DNA from: Quillaja saponaria
Taxonomy: Eukaryota > Streptophyta > Magnoliopsida > Fabales > Quillajaceae
Assembly: GCA_029379385.1 (NCBI GenBank)
Contig: CM055611.1
Coordinates: forward strand, 3,038,001-3,102,000
Length of the DNA: 64,000 nucleotides
Direction of reading: 5' to 3'
Shown here in pieces: positions 24,745 through 36,690 of this stretch. A program made the translations under genes and the position numbers. Numbering within the stretch: position 1 is the first letter of the stretch; each line of letters opens with the position of its first letter. The notes beneath the pieces are model-generated. The model had not been told where the DNA came from. It did no database searches and saw only the letters and a program-made list of their open reading frames with translations.

Positions 24745-27423
24745 TCACTTCAACCTGTCTATCCAACTTCCAGAATAATTTCTTTTCCCAGATGCTCTTG
24801 ATCCTGTTGCGTTTTGCTGAAAAAAATAAATAAATATTACAAAAATTAGTCATGTAGTGAAATTAACTATATACATGTATCCTTTTATTTATTTTTCTTT
24901 TTATCTCCCTTTGAATTTGGTGGATAAGTTTTTGATTAGGGAGTACTTGTTTTCTTCCTTTTTTAGTTTGAGTGTTTGAGCTGTTTATATTGTGTATTAG
25001 TCTTTCTCGTTAATGAATAATAAAATTCTAGAATATACTTATTTTAGACAAAAGAAAGACTTTATACATGTATTAAATACGTTGTCACTTACCTGGTTAT
25101 CATTAATCTTTCTTTTTTCGTTTCGAGATGTAAGAGGATAGATCCCATAAAGAAAAAATTTAATAACCTCTACTGTTGATCGCAATGTCCGATCCTGACA
25201 ACGTGTGACGATAATACTGTACACAACATTTAGAACATATATTAATTAACATTATATATATATATAATATATATGAAATAAATATAAAATTTTAATTAAA
25301 TATAAGATAGATCTAGTTATGAAACATTTACAGCATCACTACTTCGATTTACAACACAACATTTAAGTTATTAAGAATCAAACAAGATTTAAAGAATTTA
25401 CCACATCACTACTTTGAATATTAGGACGTTCTCGACGTAGGATGATCCAGCTCTGCAATCTTTCTAAAAACTTGAATTGACGTTCATGTTTGATCATTTG
25501 CCCTTCTTCTTGGGGTAACTCTAGCTATGAATTATATATATAGAAAACCACAATATCATTTGGAAACATAAAAGATAAAAGGCCTATTTATTTATTTATT
25601 TATTTATTTTTAAAAAATCTGCTGTAAAATTGAGGGTATGATCGATCATGGTGATAATATGATAGTAATTGATTGAAAAAAATAATATAACTAGTTCTAT
25701 TTTTTAGAATAAAAAGTTGAATAAATCCTTTAAGAATAGAAGTGACAATTACAGCATGCAATAATTAAAAAAAAAAAAAACAAGAAAATTAACAGGTTTT
25801 ATTAACCAAATTCACAACAAATTAAATAAGCGGGAAAAAAAAAAAGAAATTAGAGAAAGGGCAATACCAGAGTTATAATTATTTGAAAACGTGATTTAAA
25901 AAAAAAATTAGTGTCCTCTAACTTTTAGTAATCTTTTTAATGTTAAAATTTCGCAAAATAAAAAAAAGATAAAACAACATATATTAAGGAAAATGAAAAA
26001 CAGAAATAAATTTAAAAATTATTCATTATTCCACTATCTAATACCAATTCTTCATTTATCTCTTTGCAACAATATAAAAAAATTACTTTAAAAAAAATAA
26101 ATATCATAATAACTACCCAAATTTTATTCATTTATTCTAAAACCAAATAAATTAAAATACCTAATAACTTTTTTATAGCAATTAATTACTAAAAATTATA
26201 TATTTTTAAAAAATAAAAGAACCCCGACCACCCGTGTAGATGCTTACGATGGGACTAGTATTAAAAAGGTAAAATTGTTATATGACTTCAACAATTTTAC
26301 TAATCGATATAAGTGTATACTAAAAATAATTTTACATATTAAAATAAAGTAAAATTAAGCATGCGAGTATGCAAAATAATTTTACATATTAAAATAAAGT
26401 AAAATTAAGTATACGAGTATGCATGTGTAATAAAGCTAGTTATCTATACATTCTTATTCTTACTATTCTAAAAGAAAGAGACCCCTTATAGTCTCTTACT
26501 TTATGTTAAATTTATTTATTATATATATAATTGTTTAGATTTATTATTGTAAAAATTAAAGAAATAATTAAAAGAAACCAACTAACACACAAGTATGCAC
26601 CTCAAGCCACTTTTTAAGAAAAATTATAACTAAATTTATAATATCTTTTTAATGATAATTGCGTTTTTAATCTTAAAAAATATATCACACATGCTCAACT
26701 TAAAAGGAAGAATTTTTAAAAAGTCTATGAGGATACCCATAAAGACATGAGATGAGGCTAGTTGTATACATAGAAAGGAAAAAAAAAGGAAAAATAGTGT
26801 GAATGACAAAAGCATATACCTCATCAAAGTTAATTTCATTGAAAATGGGATCTTGAGGAGGGTTAAAGCTCACTATTGTTTCTCCAACCAAATTGTTGGT
26901 TATTTTTCTTCCTCCCTTTTTAGCTGCAGCCTATATGAATAATAAATCTACAATATTAATAAAATAATTATACATGTGTAGAAAAATTCAATTAAGTAAT
27001 AAATAATTAGCTTACATTATCTTGCTCGTATAATATTGTATTAGGAAAAGAAAGCATAAGTTTAAGGCCATGATATTTTGGTGTTGCTTCCTGTCTCACA
27101 AGAAGTTAAAGACATAATTAGAATTATTATTAATTAGTAAAATTACTCAAAGGAATCATAAGCAAACAAAAATAACTTTTTTCAGAATTTAGTTGAGTAA
27201 AAGCTCAAACAAATATAAGCTAAAAAGGAGAGAACGTTCACTTACAATGACCATTTTTTTAAGCATCTTATACAATTTGGTGTGCTGCTCTTTATTAAGA
27301 TGAACGTTACCCTTTCGTTCCTGAGAAATGTGTAGTTGAATCTCTTTCCCAATGCCATTCACTTGCTTCTTTTCCTCATTACTAGGGGTTTTGTGAGTTG
27401 TTGTTTTTCAACGGGGCTGACAT
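24745..27423 (-). pseudogene. MBD-domain gene, copy B (frameshifted)
   Basis: Minus-strand exons: E1 27246-27423, E2 27015-27090, E3 26820-26930, E4 25402-25524, E5 25093-25216, E6 24745-24816 (ends SWIDRLK and stop). All have good GT-AG borders. E4+E5 correspond to the methyl-CpG-binding domain (LERLQSWIILRRERP...SSDV; TLRSTVEVIKFFLYG). E3 and E4 are in phase 0 and open. E1, E2 and E5 are 178, 76 and 124 nt, each one base over a multiple of three. In E1 the extra base is probably in the A5 run at 27404-27408, since the ATG at 27423 otherwise reaches a stop after 13 codons. A TATA-like TGTATATATATATC lies about 115 nt upstream of that ATG. Probably a pseudogene, unless assembly indels explain the shifts. 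Confidence 0.7.
26323..26422 (+). repeat. Two tandem copies of a 50-bp unit
   Basis: 26323-26372 and 26373-26422 are near-identical (AAAATAATTTTACATATT...CGAGTATGC), differing at three positions. They lie in the intron between E3 and E4 of MBD copy B. Confidence 0.9.
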
Positions 27424-28170
27424 TGTGGTGTGTAGGAAAGAGAATTTCTAGATTTCTACTGGAAATGGCAGAGACCTAAGTTCTTGGCCTAATGAGGGAG
27501 ACAGATAGATATGAATAAAAAAAATGAGATATATATATACACAAGCAAAGATAAGGCTTCTTTTGATTGGACTGGAACTGATATATTAGTTAAGATGCTC
27601 GTAAACTAATTCAGACTCTGCTTAACAGTTCAAAAAATAAATAGATTAATTGAGATATATGTAAGTTAATTTGAACTCTACTTCATTGTTAAATAAATAA
27701 AAATAACAAGGCTTCTCTTAGATAGCCATGTTCATTCACCTAGCTACCATTCTCATTCATTATGTTCTATTTAAGGATAAATTTTAGGATTGTTTTCCCA
27801 TATAAGTATATTATATCTATGTTTTACATATTCCTAATAAGATTGAGCTATTAATTTTAGACATTTATTATGGAAGATTGGTTTAAATTTGTTAACCTTA
27901 TGATATATTTCTTTTCCTAAATAGACTAAATATATATTTCATGGTTTCACAAGAAATTTTATTTTATTTTTGGTATATTCGGGAGGTATTAAATGGCATA
28001 TCTTCTAGTGTGCATGTACCTATTCCATTAAGGAAAAAAATTTAGTATTGTTTTGTCATGTTGATTACCATTTATGTTTTGCATTTTCTTAATATGTCTG
28101 GGATATTAAAGCTTTGGACATTTATTATGGAACGAGTAGATCCTTTCATCCTTTCTGATTCATTCCCCCT
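27424..28170. other. 5' flank of MBD copy B
   Basis: AT-rich. Contains the TATA-like stretch near 27528-27541 and diverged copies of the ~75-bp MBD-flank repeat near 27807 and 28062 (TTACCATTTATGTTTTGCAT). No other gene. Confidence 0.45.
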
Positions 28171-28392
28171 TTTCTCTCGGAATTGGAGTACATTAGATTC
28201 CTTCCCCCTTTCCTTTAGGAGTAGGAGTAATCCTTTCCCTCTTTTCCCTCTGAGTAGACGTACACTAGATTCCTTCCCCTTTTATCTAGGAGTTGGAATA
28301 GACTAGATTCACTTTTTCTCTGAGAGCAGCATTACTCTAAATTCATCGCCTTTTCTCTAAGAACAGCCTTGGGCTAGATCCATCGCTTGTAT
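28171..28392 (+). repeat. Minisatellite, about six units of ~36 bp
   Basis: Degenerate CTCTNGGAGTNGGANTANACTAGATTCCTTCCCCTTT-like units start near 28174, 28212, 28247, 28284, 28318 and 28355 (spacing 34-38 bp). An 82-codon frame across part of it (28058-28306) reads as repeated LDSFPL... blocks and is a by-product of the repeat, not a recognised gene. Confidence 0.75.
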
Positions 28393-28579
28393 AAAAAACA
28401 AATATAGTATTGTCACTAGGATTTCATTTTCTTTCTAGTAGAGAACCTGACAACCAAATCTCTTTGTATTAAACCTTAACGGATGGCGAAAAAAGATATT
28501 TCTAAAATTGAATGGGATATCTTCTATATATTATGCAAGTACTAATCCTAAGCACCAAAGAAGGTATAACAACTTGTAA

Positions 28580-29445
28580 GATAAAAAATATTTGAAGACA
28601 AATGCACTCCATAACACCAAAATTAATACAACCAGTTAAGATACAATAAATGCAGTTATTAAAATTTAAAACAATATTTTGTTAATTACATTGCATCTAA
28701 ATCATTGTCGCACATATTACAAGAAATATCAAAATTGCTAAGAATAGTTGTTAGAAAAATCATTTTTATTTTTTCATTTCCATGGTTGATTAATTAAGAA
28801 GTCTCGGAGTTCATTAAGACTAAATCACATTTCTGTCTCACTTTTTCTTTTGAACAGCAAAGACACCTCCTTTGTTCATAGAAATATAAAAATGCAGACA
28901 AAGTAGCCAATGACCATTATAGGTCACCCAAAGCGTGAAGCAAGAAATCAAAATCACTGGCCAAAATATACCTCCCAGAGCTTAGCACATAAATGTGTTA
29001 CATAAACCACAACCACAATAATTAAAAGAAAAACCCTAATTATGATAGAATTATCATCATCATCATATTCGTTAGATAAAAAAAGAATGAATGTATTCTT
29101 CAGTAGAACTAGTACTAGTCCTTTTCAAATAAGCAAATTTCTCTACAACTTTCTTCTGATCATCATCATATATAAGTGCGAAACATGTAGTTTTCATTTT
29201 TCTTAAAAAATTCCATCATGATCTATCTAATTTCGAAATATATATATATATATAGCATTCATTTGTTAGTTACAGAAGTTACCAAAGTTTCTCTGGTATT
29301 TCCTCCTTTTCCTTTCGACATTTGTAAGGAAAAAATTGAGGTTGCCATGGATGATTGAATCTCCCTTCTCCAGCCCAGTGAGTTTTTCCATCTCATATTC
29401 CAAACTTGCTCTCATATGAGTCAGACATATATATTATTTTTTCCT
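28580..29445 (-). pseudogene. Unassigned spliced gene fragment (copy C)
   Basis: Minus strand. A candidate exon begins after a pyrimidine-rich TTCTCTTTCTCTCTCTTTGTTCAG near 29443 and ends at a GTAACTTC-type donor near 29285. One of its frames reads LTHMRASLEYEMEKLTGLEK, another HWAGEGRFNHPWQPQFFPYK. A further piece at 29.07-29.2 kb contains IYDDDQKKVVEKFAYLKRTS and ends at a stop. The 28.58-29.2 kb part is paralogous to 9.26-9.95 kb. I do not recognise the family. Which frame is real is undecided. Confidence 0.35.
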
Positions 29446-30890
29446 GAACAAAGAGAGAGAAAGAGAAATTATTAGTTTGCAATGGATGGTAACTTTGAAA
29501 TGGAACTGCAATGGGAGTGGATGCAGAGAATATTTGACCTTGTGTAATAAAAACTAAGTGAACATTGGGGGTTGAACATGACAGTGAACATATTATATAT
29601 ACACACAGTGAAGAAAGGGCTAACTGGTTCTATAACTATGTACATTCACCAAACAAAATGATGTTTAGGAATGCAGGGTATCATTATCTTTCCATTTTGT
29701 TTCAAATATGTTATATTATAGGAAAATTTTCAAGTTTATGTACAAATACTGAGGCAAGGAAAAGAATTTGATTTCCAAATGCAAGAAAAAAAATATCTGA
29801 TACCACAAATTACCATTTATTGTGATTTTTTTGTTTGTCAAAATTACCATTTGCTTTATGCATTTTCCTAATTTGGTGAGTGGTAAACGACAAAAATATG
29901 GATTAAAATCGGCGAGATTCACATCAAATTTAGTTATATATTATTGGTTGAAGTAACTCTATGCTTGACTTCAAATGTGAGTTTGATGTTGACTTAAATT
30001 TAATAGAAATCAAGTCTTGATGACATGGTGGAACTCATTGTATTTCTTAATTTTTTTGTAATAAACAAAATACAATTATAGGTAGAGTATTCTATATTTT
30101 CTAGCATGAAACATTGTACCCACATCATTACCTTTTTCATTTAGAAAAATTCCCACCAATTGTATTGCGGGATTGTGTATTTCTTAATTTAAATGAATTT
30201 CTATCAGAATATATTTTGCACATCAAGTCGCAACCAAGAATCTAGAGGTTACTAGTAAATGGATTGCTAACTAATCCAGGCTACCAGTGAAAGAAGTTTA
30301 TTAAGCGCTGCAAACATGTACACTATCTTAATTTTTTTTAATTTCCATGTTTGTTAAATCTAAGAGTAATCTTGAAATTCCTTAAAACGATACACACGGC
30401 TACTAAAAATTTTAAGAAAAAACGACACTCGCCCTTCAAAAAAATCTACTATACTAACAGATTCTTATAATGTGTGGATGAAATATGTTTAATTTAATCT
30501 TTTATCAATTAAAACATAAAATTGAAAAAAAGAAACTAATTACAATTTACACATGTCCATAAACAATGAAATTCTTAATACAAAGGTTACATTCATAGTG
30601 ATTGTTTATATATACAATTTATTACAAAATCAGTTGTAAAATTACCATTTATTTTGTGAATCTTCCTACTTATGGTGAACATATTCAAAATTTGGATAGT
30701 GTTATCAATGCCGAGCTTCCTTGCCAAAATTGTTAATACTTCATTGTTTCCATACTGTCCAACTAGTTATGGTTTGACACACATTAGTTGTTTTGTCTTC
30801 AATTGTGAATTGTGAATACTAGGTTTTATCTGTCAAGGTTTAGGATGAATCCAACAACTTAGAACTTATTGATTCAAACATTAAAGGATT
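29446..30890. other. Flank with copies of the MBD-associated repeat
   Basis: TTACCATTTATT-type repeats begin near 29811, 29845 and 30642. The 68-codon frame at 29565-29771 has no resemblance to known proteins. Otherwise AT-rich, no gene. Confidence 0.45.
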
Positions 30891-32165
30891 GAGAAAAACA
30901 AGTAAGTGGCAGACCGAGTGGTCATCGAGTTAGTGGATGGAAGATCATAGTGGAGTAAAGTAGGGTATGACTGTGCCGCAATATATGATCGATATGCTAT
31001 AAATGCGGAATGCATAAAACAAAATGGAAATAAAATTGAAAAGAGAGGTAAAACAACGGTAGTCCGTCTGTTAGACTAGAAAAAGGGAGAGCATAAAAGT
31101 ATTGGTTGAAGTTTAAAACTACAAGATCATAGCATAGAAGAAGAATTAAGCTCTAGAAGGGTTACCTAGGAGGTTTCTCTAAAACTCTAAATAAGAGCCA
31201 AACTAGAATGTTTTAAATGAGAGAGGAACTCCCTTTGAATAGATTTGCTTTTACTATTTGTTACAATAGCTGCAACACTGGCCCACTACAGTGAATATTA
31301 TCTTGAAGTAACAACTATAGTGAATAGTGTTATGCCTACAGCTGCTACTGTGAATTTTGAATAGTATTTTTGCTACAGTACTTTCACTTTGAAATTCTAA
31401 ACTACTTCAATCACCACCAAGATTGATGTTATAGCAATCGTCTTCAATTGATTGCGCATAATTAGAAGAACCATCTCTTGATATTCTAGAAAGGGAGCTT
31501 TTGTGATGTTTTTGGGACTGCAGATGTTGCTTCATCATCTGCTTAGAAATTCTACCATCACTATCAACTAAATAAATTCATAAAATTTATGGGTTTTTGA
31601 AAGATTAGAAGGCAGGTCATGCCAATTTTTGAGAAAAATCTTTTGATGAACGTTTTGAGGATTATTAATAAAAAAATTTGAGTTTTATTTGTATAATGTT
31701 TTGGGATATGTCAATAGGGACATAGAAGGTTTAGGATTTTTGAGAATAGATAGGAGTTGGATTGAAATTGGGATTAATGTCCTTACCTTTGGAAGAATTA
31801 TGTGTAATTGACTTTCCCAATTGAATGATTACTTCCATGAGATCATTTTGATTAAGATTGATAATATCGTTTGAATTTGGAGTAGCCACTATTTTTACTC
31901 TTCTTCTTCAACAAGGTTAGTCCAAGCCTTTTTTGTAAGAGCGAGAGATTTTTTTGTTTGGAGCTAAGTTTGAATTCCTGATAGAGTTTCTACTAGGAAG
32001 ATCTAGCTCCTCTAAAATTTCTTAAGAATTCTACAAAGTAGAATTTTTTTAATCTTAATCATTCATACTATTTTTTTTTTAAACCTAAATCATCCAAATA
32101 ATTTAATTTTAAGTTTTAATAAATTGAATATTATATTAAAAATATACCTATTTTTATTCTAAATT
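30891..32165. other. Sequence downstream of the pararetrovirus remnant
   Basis: Mixed-composition DNA. A minus-strand stretch at 31731-31889 is open for 52 codons (ATPNSNDIINLNQNDLMEVI) beginning with GTG where ATG would be expected. It may be an N-terminal viral-type ORF from the same or a neighbouring integrant, but I cannot assign it. SRDGSSNYAQSIEDDCYNIN is readable near 31.45 kb, also unassigned. Confidence 0.3.
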
Positions 32166-32291
32166 CTAACTCTAAACCTAACCCTAATCCTAACTCTAAA
32201 TCTAAGCCTAAGCCTAAACCTAAACCAAACCCTAATCATAACTCTAATCTTAACCCTAACCCTAATCCTATATCTAATTCTAATTTTAATG
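32166..32291 (+). repeat. 21 consecutive CTAACC-like hexamers (telomere-like)
   Basis: Exactly 21 six-base units in register, mostly CTAAAC, CTAACC, CTAATC, CTAACT and CTAAGC, with five or six more diverged ones. The G-rich strand is a degenerate TTAGGG-type hexamer permutation, not the usual plant heptamer TTTAGGG. No indels break the six-base register over 126 bp. Confidence 0.85.
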
Positions 32292-33169
32292 ATAATTTTA
32301 TTAAAATTTGTTTAAAAAGAGTTGTTGTTAACAGAAATTCATAGAATTCTATTTGGTAGGATTCCTAAGAAATTCTAGATGATCCAAATCCCTATTGGGT
32401 AGGCATACAATTATTGGATTATTTTTTGGGTGAATTTGGCTGAATAGGTAGAGGTGTTCTCTCTGGTAATTTTGTGGTAAGGTCCAAAGTTGATTCTTTC
32501 TCTGTCTCTCGTTTTTTGAGAGGCATATTGTTATCTACAATGCCAAAACTAACATGTGAGATAGTCTGGAATGGAATTTGAGATATCTTTAATATACTTA
32601 ATGTCAAAATCAAAAACAGATAAAATTACTTGCCAATAGGTAAATTTATGCTTTGAAGCAAGTTTTTTATTTTTATTATATATATATATATATAACATCT
32701 TTAATTTGCAATAAACTTTAATCAAATTTTTTTTATCAATTAAGTTCGTTTGAAATTTTGTTATGTATAAAACTTTTTCTAAAATCTCTTCTTTTTATTT
32801 TTTATTTTTTATTTTTATTGTAGAATAATGTTTTGTGCTGAATTAATTCAATATTTTGATGGAAATGATATATTATTTGCCATAAATGGCATGGTCTATT
32901 TGAGAATCCAACCATAACCAATATCATATGCTTCTTTTTCAACAATTTTGTGAGTGTGATCAGGATCTAAAAGTTACAAGCATGGGAGACTTTTGACCTT
33001 AACTTGACCTATTTGACAATAGTGATTTGCACATCAGACCAATGAGTAGGGTTAATATGAAGTCTATCATGTAAAGGCTTCATAAGATTATTAACTCCTA
33101 CAAAGAAGCCAGAAAGATAATTAAGACAACCAAAGAATCTTTGTAATTGAGTTTTGTCAGCAAATTGGA

Positions 33170-33400
33170 TTACCCGATTAATAGGAATGATGGTTCCATG
33201 GTGAATGTTATCACCAAGAACCTAATTTTGATTTGGAAAAGATTAAATTTTGTCTCATACATAGTTAGACCATTTCTTTTTATAATTTCGAAGAACACAT
33301 TAAAATTATTAAAATGTTTATCAAAATTTTGAGAAAAGATTAAAACATCATCGATGTAAACTGATAATGAATTTGGTATAAGGGATTGAAAATGTGTCAT
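33170..33400 (-). pseudogene. Pararetrovirus RT fragment with intact YIDD box
   Basis: A 76-codon open piece contains VYIDDVLIFSQNFDKH, the RT catalytic motif, with the YIDD box at 33347-33358. The sequence just upstream (33.4-33.5 kb) is recognisable but interrupted by stops. A separate 73-codon open piece lies at 33579-33800. Confidence 0.8.
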
Positions 33401-34854
33401 TCATTATTCTTTGAAATTCTGAAGGTGCTTTTTTTTAGACTGAAAGGCATGACATTTCACTCATATTATCGAATGGAACAGTGAACGTGGTTTTGTAACA
33501 CTTAGTTTCTGTGATCTGAATTTGGTAGAAATCAAATTTCATGTCAAATTTTGAAAATAATTTAAGGAGTAGAGACGATTAAAAAGATTTTTTTTTAATT
33601 AGGAATTTGATAGCTAATGATCCATTGAAGAGTTTTGTTGAGGAACCAGTAATTGATAACTGAACATGGAGTTCCACGTTCAATTTATGTTTTTTAATTG
33701 ACATAGAAAGTTGAACAGGACCAAGAACTCTTTGACAGAATTCAAACATCATTGATGTTAAGCTTTTGCGTATGATGCATGCCTTTTGAGAGTAGATCAT
33801 TGATTACTCTTTGACAGAATACAAACATTTCTTGATTCATCTGAATTGAATGAGCTTTTGGAATTTGGTCTTCATTAAAATCGTTTTCTTAAAAAGATCA
33901 ACTACATGTTGTTTCCTTTTCCAAAAAGTGTTTGGAAAATTAGAATAAATTTGTTTTTGAATTTATTTCCTTCAAAATCCTGTAATTTCCTTTTAATAAT
34001 AGAATAAGAGAATTGGATATTCATTTGAAAGAGCTCATACTTCTTTTATTAGTCCTTCATCAATTGAGAAGGATTTGAGTTGGTTAATAAAAACTAAACC
34101 AAGATTACTCGATTCATGATATTTTTGGCAAGAAGAAAAGTTATTTTGATTTGTAGGGCTGAATTGTCTATAACAACATTAGAAAGTTTGTAATGGAGTA
34201 TAACTCTGAACTACAAGCAGATTTAAATTTCTCATAAGTATTTTCAAAAAATTCATTTGGAATTTAACCTTATAGGATGCAGTTGGAATTTGCATCAATG
34301 TCAAATAGAGCAACTATTTCAATGAAAAAAATCATATTGAATAATGAGTTTAATGGGAATATACCATTTTTGAAAAGAAACTCGAGCCATTAGAATGAGG
34401 AAAGTTCCGTTAGAAAACTCTACTGGATAGGTGTAAAACGAGAATTCAGAGGAAGTTTTTTAAGCTAATATTTTTCTTACCTTTTTGGAGAACTTTTGAT
34501 AACAGAAATATTTTCTTGTTACTGAAGTTTAAGTTCTTAACTTCAGTTTTGAGATACAAAGTTTCACATTGGAGATCTTGAAGAGTAATTGGTTTATTAT
34601 TCTCAGAATTAAATCTTGCTAGAACATCTATTAAATTGAAAGAAGTGGTGATAATTAGAAGATTATGTGAAAGCTTATTTGATTTTTCTAGATTGTCCAA
34701 AGTTTCTTTGAATTTTTGAAGGTAGTCTTTCTTTTCTTCATTGTTTGGAAAGAAAAAAAATCGTCATTTTGAATATGGTTGAATGTCTTTGTTTTCAGAG
34801 GAAGGTTAAACCTCACATTTCAGAAGAATCATCTATTGATAGAAGGATGTCAAG

Positions 34855-35121
34855 TTAGGCTAGTAGTCCTTCATCAATATTTGGAGCTTTGATTTTTCTT
34901 GTTTTTCTACTATATTTGAAAATGTGATCTCGTTTGTTGCTCTTGAAGAACATTACAGGCGGTTTGTTGCAATTTTGAAAATGATAGGGAGCATGCTTAT
35001 GTTTGAGAACTCTTTTACCATCTTTTTTGAAATTTTGACATAAGAGTTTTGATGGTTTAGAAACCTTTTTTCTTTTTAAATTTGGTTGATTTTGGAGGAT
35101 ACTTAAATCTGTATTAAGCAT
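34855..35121 (-). pseudogene. Pararetrovirus coat-region fragment, zinc knuckle lost
   Basis: An 88-codon basic open piece. Where caulimovirid coat proteins carry a CX2CX4HX4C knuckle, this has FFKSNKRDHIFKYS: the histidine and spacing are kept but the three cysteines have become F, S and S. This supports long neutral decay. Confidence 0.6.
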
Positions 35122-35479
35122 AGAAATTTCGTAAACTTTTTTTTTTTAAGGATCTTTATTTGGCTAATTGCCATTAGATTTTATTGTCTTGACATATTTT
35201 AAAGGAAACCTTTTGAACATAGTTACAGAGATGATCATAAGTTAGCTGTTCATAAAGGATATTTCCATTATTGATATTCCAAATTTTTTCCTCTAGCTTT
35301 GTCTGCTAAAGAACGAGGAAGACCAGGTAGGAATTTTTCTTTCTAGAATGGTTCATTGTTATCGAAACTAGTTAAACCACCTGATGTTAGCTAAGGTTCT
35401 ACATTTAAAATTGGAGGGATGTTAAGCAAACTTGTCTCGCCATAGAGGCGATCACCTATGAAGTGTTTTTTGATAGAAT

Positions 35480-36690
35480 AGATGAGGATATGAAAGTAAT
35501 AAAAATGTAACACAATTTATGAAATTTATGTATTTATTAGTTTTTTTATTAATTTATTTTATATTTTATATTATTATTTATTTATTTATGATTACTTAAA
35601 AATAAATTCTTATTATTACCTATGTTTATTTTATTATTTCTTATTCTTATTTTTACTTTTATTTTTTTATTAATATCAATATTTTAGTTAAAAATTATTT
35701 AACTAATTTATTTATTTTACATTAATTATTTATTTGTAATTATATTATTTACGATGATATGAAGGGTATTTTTGTTATTTGACTAAACTGAAAGGTATTT
35801 TTATATTATTTTTTATTTTACGTGATATGTTTTGTAATTTGAACAAACTAAATATATTTATTTATATTATTTATGATTTTAGTTATCTACGACTTTTATT
35901 TATATGAGAGAATGGTATTTTGGTCATTTAACTGAACTAAACAGATTTCATAGAAATAGGAATGAGGAATCACACCCCCAAGATGGGTTCGAGGAATCTT
36001 ACTACTATGAAATAAAATGGCTAAGAATAAATTGAGTATTCAGAGGCTAAAAACATACAAAATGAAAGAATGTTCATTTCATTGAATCATGCATTAAATG
36101 GAATGACCATTCATGCGTACTATTCCACTCCAGCCATTTTATTTCACAGTAGTAGGATTTCTCAAACCCGCCTAGGGGGTGTGAATCCTCATTCCAACTT
36201 ATATGGAATCGGTTTAATTCAGTTAAATGACATAAAAATCATTATATCACATAAAATAAAAAGTTGAATATTTATAAAATAATAATATTATAAATTAATT
36301 AATTAAATATATTTATTATTTAATTTAGTCAAATAAAAAAATACTATTCATATAACATTAAATAATATATAAAAATAAAAATTTGTATATTAGTCAAATG
36401 TAAAAAATACCCTTTATATCATAGTAAATAATATAATTATAAATTAATAATTGATTTTAAATAAATAAATTAGTTAAGTAATTTTAAACTAAAATATTAA
36501 TACAATAAATAACAAAAATAAAAACAAGAAATAATAAAATAAATATAATTAATAATTAAATAAATATAAGTAATAATATTATTAATTAATTAATAATATA
36601 AAATTTTAAAAAAATAATTAAAAAATTAAGATATATATATATATATTATAAATTATGTTTCATTTTTATTACTTTATCTATTGAGGGATA
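35480..36690. mobile_element. Large foldback insertion inside the pararetrovirus
   Basis: Two arms of about 550 bp are inverted copies of each other around about 36080. Matched blocks include GAGGAATCACACCCCCAAG with GGGGGTGTGAATCCTC, ATTTTAGTTAAAAATTATTTAAC with its inverse near 36490, and GTAATAAAAATGTAACACA with its inverse near 36660. The insertion splits the viral coat region from its N-terminal region. Sequence of a further MITE-like end (ACCAAACTAGCCCTA) follows at about 36.70-36.89 kb. No coding capacity. Confidence 0.75.

Noticed and set aside
28058..28306. 82-codon frame with repeated LDSFPL blocks
   Set aside because: Entirely produced by the 36-bp minisatellite and its flank.
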